Of a DNA stretch of 64,000 nt, positions 19,426-28,153 are shown one piece after another. A program made the position numbers and the translations under genes. The notes beneath the pieces are model-generated. The model saw nothing but the letters and a program-made list of their open reading frames with translations. It was not told the origin of the DNA and did not search any database. The DNA comes from Streptomyces natalensis ATCC 27448. Its GTDB lineage: Bacteria; Actinomycetota; Actinomycetes; Streptomycetales; Streptomycetaceae. The DNA lies in the NCBI RefSeq assembly GCF_000935125.1, contig NZ_JRKI01000029.1, positions 310,001 to 374,000 on the forward strand, written 5' to 3'. Position 1 is the first letter of the stretch. Each line of letters opens with the position of its first letter.

Positions 19426-20603
19426 GACGCGTCCTCCACCGGCAGCTGCGCCGCCACCTCGAACCCGCCTCCGGGCAGCGGACCGGCGCGCAGGCTGCCG
19501 CCCACGAGCCGTGCGCGCTCCTTCATCCCGACGAGCCCTCGCCCCGCTCCCGCCATGGCCGAACCACCTTGCCGCGTACGGCCGTTGTCGACCACTCCGA
19601 TCTTCACGTACTCCCCTTCGACCGTCACGCGCACGCTCACCTCGTCGGCTCCGGCCGCGTGGCGCAGCGTGTTGGTGAGGGCTTCCTGGACGATCCGGTA
19701 CGCCGCCAGGTCCACCGCGGCGGGCAGCCCGTCGGTGGCGCCTTCGCGGTGCACCTGCACGGTCAGCCCGGTCGCGCGCACGGTGTCGGCCAGCTCGTCC
19801 AAGCGTGCGAGCGAGGGCCCCGGCTCCCGCTGCTCCCCGGCTCCTGCCCCGGCCCCGGTCTCCTCCGCATCGGGCCGGAACGCACGGAGCAGCAGACGCA
19901 GTTCGCCGAGCGCCGAGCGGGCGCCGGTCTCGATGGCCCGTAGCGCCTGACGGGCCTGGTCGGGCCGTTCGGTGAACACGTCGTCGGCGGCACCCGCCTG
20001 AATGACCATCACCGACAGGGTGTGCGCCACGACGTCGTGCACCTCGCGTGCGATCCGCGCGCGCTCCTCCGCCACGGCCCGGCGCGCCTCCGCCCTCGCC
20101 CGTGCCCGCTGCGCCCTGCGCCACTGCCCCGCGGTCCACGCCAGGACCACCGTCAGCAGATAGACCGCCAGTCCCGCAGGGCCGCCCGCCCCGAACGCCG
20201 GCGGCGCCGGCAGGCACATCGCCGCGAGCGCCCACAACGACACCCGCCGCGGCCTGATGGCCGACAGCACGCACAGCGCGACCTGCGCCGCGAGCAGCGC
20301 CCCCGTCAAGGACACCGCGGGCAGCAGCGCCCACACCGCGAGCCCCGTCGCCGCGTTCGCGGCCAGTACGGCGACCGGGGCGCGCGCCTGCCACCTCAGG
20401 ACGCAGACCTGCACGAGGACCAGGGCCACGGCCACGGGCAGTCGCCGGCCGTGCTCCGCACCGACGACGAGCACCGAGGTGCCGAGGACGGCAAGCACCA
20501 GACCGGCAGACTTCCCCCACAGCACCCGGGCCGCCCGGGGCGACAGCTCACCCTGCGCTTCCTCTGCGAAGGTGTTGTCCGGCTGTCTGCTGCTGCGGTC
20601 CAC
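19422..20603 (-). CDS. Two-component sensor histidine kinase (HPK7-type)
   Basis: The product is 393 residues. Four to five transmembrane helices span about residues 30-155, with no large external domain, so it probably senses a membrane or intramembrane cue. The dimerisation box is ARIAREVHDVVAHTLSVMVIQ cut at His189, the phospho-acceptor, followed by HATPase motifs YRIVQEALTNTLRHA, VVDNGR and GRGLVGMKERARLVGG. This is the NarX/DesK-like class common in actinobacteria. It lies first in a two-gene operon with the response regulator. A 207-bp divergent gap separates its start from the dioxygenase gene. Confidence 0.95.
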   Translation of the reverse strand: MDRSSRQPDNTFAEEAQGELSPRAARVLWGKSAGLVLAVLGTSVLVVGAEHGRRLPVAVALVLVQVCVLRWQARAPVAVLAANAATGLAVWALLPAVSLTGALLAAQVALCVLSAIRPRRVSLWALAAMCLPAPPAFGAGGPAGLAVYLLTVVLAWTAGQWRRAQRARARAEARRAVAEERARIAREVHDVVAHTLSVMVIQAGAADDVFTERPDQARQALRAIETGARSALGELRLLLRAFRPDAEETGAGAGAGEQREPGPSLARLDELADTVRATGLTVQVHREGATDGLPAAVDLAAYRIVQEALTNTLRHAAGADEVSVRVTVEGEYVKIGVVDNGRTRQGGSAMAGAGRGLVGMKERARLVGGSLRAGPLPGGGFEVAAQLPVEDAS

Positions 20604-20810
20604 GCCCCGACCCTAGCCGCTACTGCCGAAGCGCAGCGGTGACCGCCCAGGTCCTGAACGACCCGTATGTACCCTCGCCTTGCCTGGTCCGGAAGCGGGC
20701 CGAATGCTGAGGGAGTCTTCGGACCTCACCCCCAGGGCCGGTCCACCTCCGGCCGCAAGCGAGACTTGACCGCACAGGGCAATCGATACGGGGAATACGG
20801 GGAATACACA

Positions 20811-21545
20811 GTGACGACCAAGGCGATACAGCCGCAGAGCACTCCTGGGGGCAACAATGACGCCTCTGCCCCCTACCGCTGCTTTCCAGCAGCGGAGTTA
20901 CACCAGAACCTGGCGGCACACTCCGAGGAACAGCTCAAGCTTTTTCTGGAGTCCTGGGAGGATCTGCCCGTCGACTCCTACATGAAGGACGGGGCGGACT
21001 ACCGTCGTCGACGGTACGGATCCTTCCGTTGGGCGGCCGGAGAACTCGTGGCGGACCCGGCGGGTGTCTTCCATCAGACGCAGGAGGTCAACTCCCTGCA
21101 CGGCGGGGTGGACCGGGCCTTTCCCCCGTTGTCGGAGAGCGTGCGGGAATCCGCAGTGCTGGACACCCTCATTCACTTCTTCATGGCACGTCTTCCCGGC
21201 GAGTTCGACCCGGTCACCAGCGGTGTCGGAGTGCACCAGATCCGCATCACAGCGACGCACGACGCCGACGGCCTCCCGGCCCCTGAGGGAGTCCACGAAG
21301 ACGGCCACCACTTCGTGGCCCAGGTCCTGATGCGCCGCACCGACGTCGACGGCGGCGAGTCGCAGATCTTCGACCGGAACCGCAGGCCGATCCACCGCAC
21401 CACACTGCTCGACACGTTCGAGTCCCTCGTGATCGACGACCGCCGGGTCTTCCACGGCGTCTCCGCGATCCGCCCGGTGGACGGGGTTCGCCGAGGCATC
21501 CGCGACATGCTGCTGATCGACTACTTCCCCATCAGATCCCGGTAG
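20811..21545 (+). CDS. 2OG-Fe(II) dioxygenase, amino-acid hydroxylase type
   Basis: The product is 244 residues of the 2OG-Fe_dioxy family, whose best known members hydroxylate free aliphatic amino acids such as isoleucine. The iron triad is visible: His162 and Asp164 in VHEDGHHFV and His215 in RRVFHGVSAI, with Arg residues downstream that could bind 2-oxoglutarate. The GTG at 20811 is chosen because similarity begins soon after; the ribosome site is weak. Codon 30 (20898-20900) is the rare leucine codon TTA, which in Streptomyces needs the bldA tRNA. The last 25 bases overlap the convergent MFS gene. By position it probably belongs with the ligase-dikinase-MFS operon. Confidence 0.85.
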   Translation: MTTKAIQPQSTPGGNNDASAPYRCFPAAELHQNLAAHSEEQLKLFLESWEDLPVDSYMKDGADYRRRRYGSFRWAAGELVADPAGVFHQTQEVNSLHGGVDRAFPPLSESVRESAVLDTLIHFFMARLPGEFDPVTSGVGVHQIRITATHDADGLPAPEGVHEDGHHFVAQVLMRRTDVDGGESQIFDRNRRPIHRTTLLDTFESLVIDDRRVFHGVSAIRPVDGVRRGIRDMLLIDYFPIRSR

Positions 21546-22822
21546 GGCTGTGGTCGAGGCGAGCGGCGGAGGGCGGTGGGCACAGGGCCGGCAGAGTGTC
21601 GTAGTGCCAGGTGCCAGACGGCCACCAGGGCGCCGGTCAGCAGCGCGCTGTGCCACAGCAGGGCGTCCAGTCGGCCTGCCTCTAGGTAGCTGCCCGCGGC
21701 CACGGCCACCAGTGCGCACACGGCGCGGTCGACGATGCTTTCGACGGAGAGGAGGGTGGCGCGTGGTGCGCCGGGGGGAATGGCGTCGTTCACCAGCTTG
21801 CGCTGGAGCGGGTAGGTGAAGCCACAGACGGCGGCGAACAGACAGAGCAGCACGATGACGGTCCACGGGCCGCCAAGCGCGAGACCTGCCAGTGTCCCGG
21901 CCATCGCGAGGCTGAGCAGTGTCACCCATGACGCCGGCCGCAGCCGTGCGGTGAGCCACTGCGGGCGGGCCGAGGCCAGCGCCTCCGCGACGGTCATGGC
22001 AGCCAGTACGGCGCCGTGCGAGCTCTCACCGATGCCGTGGTCCAGCAGCACCGGCTGGAAGAGGTTGACCTGGCAGATGCGGGAGAGGGTGAAGACCGCC
22101 ACGCCCTGCACCATGACCAGGGCGAGCCACGGGGTGGCGCGCAGGGTACGCAGCGCCGCGGTGGCGTCGCGCAGGGCCGTGGGGCGGCGGCGCGCTCCGG
22201 CCGTGGGTGGCGAGGTGGCCCGGCCCGGCAGGACCATGGCGCACACGACGGAGCCGGCGGCGCTGAGGGCGCTCAGTGCGTAGGGCGCACCGTGCGCGAG
22301 GTTCATGAGCGGGCCGACCAGCGGCCAGCACAGCACCTTCGCGCCCAGGCCCCACGCCCGCGCCTGTCCCTCGGCTTTCAGATAGTGCTCGCCCGCCCCC
22401 TGAGCACGCAGGCTGTCGTAGAGGTAGGCGCTGGCGGCGCCGGAGGTCAGGGAGCGACCGGCGGCGATCGCCAGGAAGTGCGCCAGGAAGCCGGTGTAGG
22501 TGGGAGCGAGGAGGGGGGCCAGGTTGGCCGCGGTCATCACCATGGCGCCGGCGCGCAGGCAGTTGCGGGCCCCGAGGCGGTCGGCCACCAGTCCGGTCGG
22601 GATCTCGAACAGGCAGAAGGCGATGTAGTAGATGCTCTGGATGCCGAAGATCTGTCCGTCGGAGAGGCCCGCCTGCCGCTGGTAGGCGTAGAAGACCGGC
22701 ATCCACCACAGGAGGTTGAACAGCAGCTGGAAGGCGTTGTTCAGGCGGATGATCCGGCGGGCCCCGGGGGCCGAAGGCCGGGACGTACCGGCGTTGCCCG
22801 GGTGGGCACTGCTGCGGCTCAC
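21521..22822 (-). CDS. MFS transporter
   Basis: The product is 433 residues with about 12 predicted hydrophobic segments. Family signs are the loop FEIPTGLVADRLGARNCLRA between helices 2 and 3 and GRSLTSGAASAYLYDSLRAQG, as in drug or metabolite exporters of the major facilitator superfamily. GTG 22822 overlaps the stop of the dikinase-like gene by 4 bases (GTGA), so it is the third gene of a coupled operon and would export the product of that operon. Its direction of transport and cargo are inferred from context only. Confidence 0.9.
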   Translation of the reverse strand: MSRSSAHPGNAGTSRPSAPGARRIIRLNNAFQLLFNLLWWMPVFYAYQRQAGLSDGQIFGIQSIYYIAFCLFEIPTGLVADRLGARNCLRAGAMVMTAANLAPLLAPTYTGFLAHFLAIAAGRSLTSGAASAYLYDSLRAQGAGEHYLKAEGQARAWGLGAKVLCWPLVGPLMNLAHGAPYALSALSAAGSVVCAMVLPGRATSPPTAGARRRPTALRDATAALRTLRATPWLALVMVQGVAVFTLSRICQVNLFQPVLLDHGIGESSHGAVLAAMTVAEALASARPQWLTARLRPASWVTLLSLAMAGTLAGLALGGPWTVIVLLCLFAAVCGFTYPLQRKLVNDAIPPGAPRATLLSVESIVDRAVCALVAVAAGSYLEAGRLDALLWHSALLTGALVAVWHLALRHSAGPVPTALRRSPRPQPYRDLMGK

Positions 22823-24846
22823 CGCGCGTAGGGGCGGATCTGGACCAGGTGGAAGGCGCCCTGATCGGTCATCAGCCACTCGATGTCGAGCGGACGGTCC
22901 ACGTCCGGCGCACTGAAGTGTGACTGGAGCAGCCTCCCGGACAGGGCCAGGTCTGCCAGCCTCTCCCGTGTGGCGGCGGGCAGGTCCCTGTCGCACGAAC
23001 CGAGCGCGACGGTGCGGCCACCGCCCTCGACCGTGTTGTAGAGGTACTGGAGGGGCAGCGCCGTACCGTCGACGACGGCCTCCGGGGATCCGGGCGAGCA
23101 GTTGAGGCAGACATTGCGGAAGTCCGCGCGCTTGGTCGGATTGCAGGTGACCAGCACTCCCCCGAGGTCGGCCGGCAGGTACGGCTGGACGATCACGCCC
23201 ATGTAGGTGTCGTCGAGCGGGATGCCCGCCTGGTGACGCAGCCGGACGCTGCGCGGGGACAGCAGGGAGGCCCACACCTCGCGTACGGCGCCGATGAGTT
23301 GGTCCGCGCCGTGCACGGAGGTGACCGAGGTGTAGACGCCCGCCGCGGAGAAGCCGGGCAGGTCCTCGGCGTTGGCGGACGAGCGGACCACGAGACGGCG
23401 GCCCGCGGCCGGTCCGGTGGGCAGTGCCCGGAGGATGTGGCCGGCCACCTCGTCGGGAAGGGCGGTGGTACGGACGAGCTGCTGGAGCCGCAGGCAGAGC
23501 GGTTCCAGCGCCTCGGGGGCGCCGCCGTCGAGGGCTGCCTTGAGGCGGCTGATGCCCTCGCGCAGTGCCGGGGAGGACCGCACGAAGCGGTGCTGGAGGC
23601 CGAACGGCAGGGCTATGCCGTCCGGCGCGCTGACGGTGTCGGCCACGAAGTCGGCGGCCGCGGCCCGGAGTTCCCCGGGGGGCGCCGGGTGCGTGGTGCC
23701 GAGGCGGGCGGCCAGATGCCGGTAGAGGTCGGGGCGGGGCGGTCGCGGCTGTCCGTGGAAGGCGGTGAGGTCGGCGGTGCGGGCGTTCAGGACGTGGTGG
23801 AGCTCCCCGAGGTGGGCCGCCTTGGTGCCGTAGCGGTTCTGATCCGCGAGGCGCAGTCGGTGCAGCGGCCGTGCCGCGAGGTCGTCCAGCAGCGGCGTGC
23901 TCAGCCGGATGCGCTGCCGCTGCCGGGCCGATGTGGCCGATGTGGCCGGTACCGCCGCCGGGGCGAGCGGGACGAGGCTGATGTCGTCCTCGGTGACCCG
24001 GTAGCGGACCCAGCCGCCGTCCAGGCTCTCGGCCCCGATGAGCCGGTCCAGGTCGCGGACGATGGCGTTGGGGATGCCCCAGCCGGCGGCGAGGACGTTG
24101 GTGTGCGAGAGCGGGGTGGTCGTCGCGGTGTTGATGAAGCCCGCGACGCGCGGCACATCGTCCGGCAGGCACGGCATGGCCAGGATGTCGGACCCGCCGA
24201 GTGTGCCGGCCGCAGCCGCGTACTCCTGCGTCGTACGGAAGTGGCGCAGCCGGCCGGCGGCCTCGCCGGGGTTGAGCGGTGTGCGGGTGCGATGGCCGAA
24301 GAGCTGGTGGCTGAGGATCCGCGGCACCCGGATGTCGCTGATCGGGGCGAGGGCATGCTCCTGACCGTGGTTCGCCGGTTTCAGCAGCAACGGCATTCGG
24401 CCGTCGAGCCGTTGGCGGACGAGCGCGTAGAACTCCTCCAGCAACGGGCCGTCCATCGTGTCGGCCTCGGTCGTCTCCAGGACGAGGAAGGGCCGGGGGC
24501 CCTCGGTGTCCTGGTCGGTGTGCAGGGAGAGCACGCCCAGCAGGAAGCGGCGGTCGGGTGCCATGTAGACGGAGGCGTTGAAGGCGTCCAGGCAGGCGTC
24601 CAGCTCCGCCGGTGCCATGCCGAGGACGCGGGTGGCGATGTAGTCGACGTGGAAGGGGTGGACCGCGGTGTCGAGCAGGTGCCAGGTGTCCTCGGCGCGG
24701 TCCACCACGACCTTGAGGTACGGGTGGCCGGCCAGGGAGCCGGCGAGGCTCCGGAACAGCGGCAGGTCAAGGCGTTCGCCGACGGCCGTCCGGTCGGTGA
24801 CGGGCGACGGTGGAGCCGCGGTCGGCGGGACCATGGTGATGCTCAT
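22819..24846 (-). CDS. PEP/pyruvate-binding domain (glucan-water-dikinase-like) phosphotransferase
   Basis: The product is 675 residues. The C-terminal half is a PPDK_N-type ATP-grasp domain: NRYGTKAAHLGEL (about 340), LVVRSSANAEDLPGFSAAG, VIVQPYLPADLGGVLVTCNP and DIEWLMTDQGAFHLVQIRP at the end. The phosphohistidine site, TTPLSHTNVLAAGWGIPNA, is upstream of it (about residue 255), the order found in plant glucan-water dikinases and their bacterial relatives, opposite to PEP synthase. No PEP/pyruvate TIM barrel is present, so the phosphate acceptor is some other molecule. It is the second gene of a coupled operon (4-bp overlap on each side). Phosphorylation of the ligase product is a possibility, not shown. 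Confidence 0.85.
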   Translation of the reverse strand: MSITMVPPTAAPPSPVTDRTAVGERLDLPLFRSLAGSLAGHPYLKVVVDRAEDTWHLLDTAVHPFHVDYIATRVLGMAPAELDACLDAFNASVYMAPDRRFLLGVLSLHTDQDTEGPRPFLVLETTEADTMDGPLLEEFYALVRQRLDGRMPLLLKPANHGQEHALAPISDIRVPRILSHQLFGHRTRTPLNPGEAAGRLRHFRTTQEYAAAAGTLGGSDILAMPCLPDDVPRVAGFINTATTTPLSHTNVLAAGWGIPNAIVRDLDRLIGAESLDGGWVRYRVTEDDISLVPLAPAAVPATSATSARQRQRIRLSTPLLDDLAARPLHRLRLADQNRYGTKAAHLGELHHVLNARTADLTAFHGQPRPPRPDLYRHLAARLGTTHPAPPGELRAAAADFVADTVSAPDGIALPFGLQHRFVRSSPALREGISRLKAALDGGAPEALEPLCLRLQQLVRTTALPDEVAGHILRALPTGPAAGRRLVVRSSANAEDLPGFSAAGVYTSVTSVHGADQLIGAVREVWASLLSPRSVRLRHQAGIPLDDTYMGVIVQPYLPADLGGVLVTCNPTKRADFRNVCLNCSPGSPEAVVDGTALPLQYLYNTVEGGGRTVALGSCDRDLPAATRERLADLALSGRLLQSHFSAPDVDRPLDIEWLMTDQGAFHLVQIRPYAR

Positions 24847-26216
24847 GAGCGGGCCTCCGTGGCGCCGGCGAGGGGCAGGACCTTCGGCAGGGCGCGCACG
24901 AGGGTCTCGAAGTCGTGGAGCACGGTCCCCGGGTCGGCGGCGGACAGCAGGCAGAGCGCCGCCATCGTGTTGGCGCCCGCGGCCGGGTCGTACACGGGCA
25001 CCGGAGCACCGTCGGGCAGCGAGTTCTCGGCCACCACGGTCAGCCGGCTGCCGGCACTGAGCGGCGCCGCGTCCCGTACCGTCGGGAAATCCCAGACGCG
25101 ACGGTCCGGCCAGGCGTCACCGGCGGCGTCCACGGCGAGGACGACGAGCGAGCCGGCCGCACCGCGCGCCTCCTGGGAGGTGAGGACCTGGGCGGGCCAG
25201 ACAACCGGCCTTCCCAGCAGCTGGTCGACGAGCATGCCGATGAGGTCCAGCCCGAAGACCTCCTCGATCTGGGGCACGGTCATCGCGCCGCCGAACCGTG
25301 CGGCGGTCTCGATCACCCACATCCGGCCGTCCGCACCGAGCTTGATCTCCGTGTGGGTCCCGCAGTTCTCCAGGCCGAGCGCGTCGACGGCGTCGCGGGC
25401 AAGGGCCACGATGCGCCGCTGGGTGTCGTCCGGCAGCGGTACGGGGGTGATGCCGGCGCGCTCGGTGAACGGCGCCACGGTCGGCATCCGGCCACTGAGG
25501 CACACCGGGCGGAACTCCCCGTCGGCGACGACGCCTTCGACGCTGACGTAGTCGCCCCAGCCGCTCTGGTCGAACCAGCCGTCTGCGGTGCCCGGGACGA
25601 TCTCCTCGACGAGGAAGTTCCCGCCGGCTCCGGCCACATGGAGTTCGGCGTAGCCCAGCTCCGCGGATTCGGCCATGACGGCATGCGCCCGGTGCCAGGC
25701 CGCCGGTATCTCGTCGGCGGAACGGATGATCTGGTGCGCGGTGGAACCCGCGCTCCAGGCGGACTTCAGCAGGAGGGGGAGGCGGAGCGTGGCGGCCGCA
25801 TCGCGGAGGTCCTGCTCGTCGGCCACCGGACGGAACCGCGGCTGGGCGATGCCGCGCTGCATCCAGGTGCGGCGCATCAGCCGCTTGTCGCGGGCGAGCG
25901 CACTGAAGCCGCCGGCCCCGGCGAGGCCGAGTTTCACGGCGGCCTCGGCGACCGCGACGACCGCGTACTCGGAGAAGGTGACGACGGCGTCGGCGCCGAC
26001 GGCCTCGGCCCGGGAGACGATCAGGGACACCAGATCGTCCTGTTCCGTCCCGGCGGGGCTCAGCACCGAGGCGCACAGCCGCTCGGCAACCGGGGCCACG
26101 CTGGGGGGAAGCGTGCTGAGCGCCAGCAGGTGCACTGCCGACCGCGCGGCGACCCGTGACAGGGCATACCCCAAGGGCGGACCGCCCTTGGCATACACAA
26201 ACAGCACCGTGCTCAC
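24843..26216 (-). CDS. ATP-grasp ligase (L-amino acid ligase-like)
   Basis: The product is 457 residues. An N-terminal Rossmann-like domain (STVLFVYAKGGPPLGYALSR) is followed by the ATP-grasp fold with the lysine in LPLLLKSAWSAGSTAH, the hinge FLVEEIVPG, and the metal ligands in NCGTHTEIKLG and WVIETAARFGGAM. This layout is that of carboxylate-amine ligases such as BacD-type L-amino acid ligases, which join two amino acids through an acyl phosphate. GTG 26216 has AGAGGAG about 10 bases upstream. It is the first gene of the three-gene operon. A near-perfect palindrome covers codons 9-15. The substrates are not known. Confidence 0.88.
   Translation of the reverse strand: MSTVLFVYAKGGPPLGYALSRVAARSAVHLLALSTLPPSVAPVAERLCASVLSPAGTEQDDLVSLIVSRAEAVGADAVVTFSEYAVVAVAEAAVKLGLAGAGGFSALARDKRLMRRTWMQRGIAQPRFRPVADEQDLRDAAATLRLPLLLKSAWSAGSTAHQIIRSADEIPAAWHRAHAVMAESAELGYAELHVAGAGGNFLVEEIVPGTADGWFDQSGWGDYVSVEGVVADGEFRPVCLSGRMPTVAPFTERAGITPVPLPDDTQRRIVALARDAVDALGLENCGTHTEIKLGADGRMWVIETAARFGGAMTVPQIEEVFGLDLIGMLVDQLLGRPVVWPAQVLTSQEARGAAGSLVVLAVDAAGDAWPDRRVWDFPTVRDAAPLSAGSRLTVVAENSLPDGAPVPVYDPAAGANTMAALCLLSAADPGTVLHDFETLVRALPKVLPLAGATEARS
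26171..26191. repeat. Perfect palindrome at the 5' end of the ATP-grasp gene
   Basis: Two 10-bp arms, CCAAGGGCGG and its exact reverse complement, flank a single A. The dyad is 25-45 bases inside the coding start, so it could be an operator, an RNA hairpin that tunes translation, or a by-product of the Lys-Gly-Gly-Pro-Pro-Leu codons. Confidence 0.6.
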
Positions 26217-26577
26217 TGGAATTCGACTCCTCTGAAGGTGGGTTGGGGCCGTACCACCGGTGGACCAGGGCGGCCGACGGCGCCGGATCCGCTGTCCGTG
26301 CGCCGTACTTCAAGAGAAGCAGCAGGACGGCACCGGATGCGCCGCTGCGGGCCTCACGCACTCAGGCAAACGCCAGAGTTGTGGAGTTCACCGTCCGCTC
26401 GTGAAGGTTCCGTGATGCTGTATGGCGGTGGGGAAGTGCGTTCTGACGGCCGGACACATACGTCCAGATCGGCCGAGAAGCGGGTATGCGGCCGGGGAGC
26501 TCCGGATACGCATTGCGTTGGCGCGGTATACGTGCCGTGATCGAATGCGTTGAACCCTTCGCCAAAGAGAGGCCGTT
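26217..26577. promoter_or_regulatory. Divergent promoter region of ligase operon and PAS-LuxR gene
   Basis: This 361-bp gap separates two divergent genes and must carry both promoters. No gene is supported in it. A weak dyad, GGAGCTCC, lies at 26494-26501. GAGAGG just upstream of 26578 is the ribosome site of the regulator. No firm -35/-10 pair was picked. Confidence 0.5.
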
Positions 26578-27858
26578 GTGGACGAGACCGGTCTGAAGTC
26601 GCTGCTCGAACACCTCCCGGTGTCCTGGTGGGAGGCCGACGGTGAACTGCGGGTGATCGACAGCGGCGGTGGCGCCTTCGGCGACAGGGGGACCGCACAG
26701 CGCTTTCTGGACACCGTGCGCCAGAAGCTGTCCGGCCCGTACGCCTCCGGAATCAGCCACTGGCAGGCACAGTTCGACGGCCGGCTCTTCGATGTGAACT
26801 GGTACGGCGGTGTGCCGCGGCAGGGCCGCTCCCGCGGGGTCGCCGTGGAGGTCGGCACCGGCTCGGCCACCACCCGTCGCTACGACGCCTTCGCCGACCT
26901 CGCGCCCGCCGCGGCCTTCATCCGGGACGCCGACGGCCGCCACCTGTGGGCGAACCACGCCTACGCCCACCTGTACGGCACCACCCCGGAGCACATCGTC
27001 GGCAAACACGTCGAGGAGGTGGACTCCCCCGTCGACGCGGCGCGGGTCCTCGCCCTCGACAAGGACGTGCTCACTCGCGGGAGGCCGGTGCGGCACACGG
27101 TCACCTATCACCGCCCGGACGGCAGCAGAGGGCAGGCGGCAGGTCATCGCTTCCCCGTACAGGAGGGCGCCGAGACCTGTGTGGCCGGAATCTACATCGA
27201 CATCAGCGACTACACCCGCGCGCTCCACCAGCGCCGGGAGGCCGAGGAGAGCCTGTGCGCGCTGCGCGATCACAGCGGGCTGCCGTGCGCGCTGGTCTCC
27301 GCGGGCGGCCGGATACAGCAGGCGAGCGCGGCGGCCGCCGAACTTCTCCAGGTCCGGCTGTCCGACCTGGTCGGCCGCCGGGCCGACAGCGTGCTGGCGC
27401 CCGCCTCGGAATTAGCCGGTCTGCGGCGCGGCTGGCGCGATCTGATAGCCCGCCGCAGCCGACGGCTCCAGACCTCCGCCGTACTCCTCGACGCCCACGG
27501 CCGGCAACGCAGGGCCCAGCTGCACCTGACGACGGTGGGGCGGAGCGCAGCCCGCGCCACCAGCGTCTGGGCGGTCGTCACCCAGCAGGGGGTCGCCCAC
27601 GAGTCCCATCCCACCCTGTCGGCCAGTCAGGTACGCATCCTGTCGCTCCTGGCGGTCGGCCGCAGCAACGCGGACATCTCCACCTCGCTGCACCTCTCCC
27701 GTCAGACGGTCGACTACCACCTCAGCCGTCTTCGGGACCTCCTGGACGCACCCAACAGGTGTGCGCTGGTCGCCCGCGCCTACTCACTCGGCATTCTCGT
27801 CCCGCAGACCTGGCCGCCTCGTCCGGCGAGTGTCACCCCCTCACTGCGGGCCACCTGA
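26578..27858 (+). CDS. Multi-PAS LuxR-type transcriptional regulator
   Basis: The product is 426 residues. A PAS-like N-terminal segment (LEHLPVSWWEADGELRVIDS) is followed by a PAS domain at about 100-215 (FIRDADGRHLWANHAYAHLYG) and another at about 225-330 (ALVSAGGRIQQASAAAAELL), then a LuxR HTH at about 345-410 (LSASQVRILSLLAVGRSNAD, LHLSRQTVDYHLSRLRDLL). The C-terminus, AYSLGILVPQTWPP, resembles the end of PimM-type regulators (compare AYSMGVLKVGIWPP in the gene at 30175). GTG 26578 has GAGAGG upstream. It holds a TTA codon at 27412-27414. Its divergent position suggests that it controls the ligase operon. Confidence 0.88.
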   Translation: MDETGLKSLLEHLPVSWWEADGELRVIDSGGGAFGDRGTAQRFLDTVRQKLSGPYASGISHWQAQFDGRLFDVNWYGGVPRQGRSRGVAVEVGTGSATTRRYDAFADLAPAAAFIRDADGRHLWANHAYAHLYGTTPEHIVGKHVEEVDSPVDAARVLALDKDVLTRGRPVRHTVTYHRPDGSRGQAAGHRFPVQEGAETCVAGIYIDISDYTRALHQRREAEESLCALRDHSGLPCALVSAGGRIQQASAAAAELLQVRLSDLVGRRADSVLAPASELAGLRRGWRDLIARRSRRLQTSAVLLDAHGRQRRAQLHLTTVGRSAARATSVWAVVTQQGVAHESHPTLSASQVRILSLLAVGRSNADISTSLHLSRQTVDYHLSRLRDLLDAPNRCALVARAYSLGILVPQTWPPRPASVTPSLRAT

Positions 27859-27936
27859 CGGGCCGGGAATCCGGGCCACGCGCCCGGAGACGTGGTTCGC
27901 GATTGCAGAGTGTGAGGGAAAATAGGGATATGCGCT

Positions 27937-28153
27937 GGCGCTTCTGACGGATCTCCGTGGAGGAAGGAGCGGCGCCTGGTGCACTCCACTCGCTCCGCTC
28001 GTTCCGCCTCGGCTCTTCAATTCGTCCTTCGGATGCCGAGCGCGATCGCAAGGCGCCGGGATGTCTTCATAGCGGAGCTATGGGAACATTTCGGCAACGC
28101 CGCGAGCGTGCGTGCCAGGCGCCGCGACGCCGCGGAGATCCGTCAGAAGCGCC
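27937..28153. mobile_element. MITE-like element with 21-bp perfect terminal inverted repeats
   Basis: The ends 27937-27957 and 28133-28153 are perfect 21-bp inverted copies (outer bases GGCGCTTCTGACGG). A second inner pair, GCGGCGCCTGG, lies at 27969-27979 and 28115-28125, and a small hairpin with arms CATAGC/GCTATG lies near 28069-28083. There is no transposase inside the 217 bp. This is the form of a miniature non-autonomous element. A clear target duplication was not found. The right end touches the lysE-like stop codon, so the insertion may set that gene's last codons. Confidence 0.65.

Noticed and set aside
23233..25551. A 772-codon plus-strand frame opposite the dikinase and ligase genes
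   Set aside because: It mirrors the codon bias of the real minus-strand genes, whose catalytic motifs are clear, and has no ribosome site or recognisable product.
26490..26506. A possible PimM-type palindrome upstream of the PAS-LuxR gene
   Set aside because: CGGGGAGCTCCGGA fits only about 10 of the 14 core positions of the consensus and lacks the AT-rich centre.
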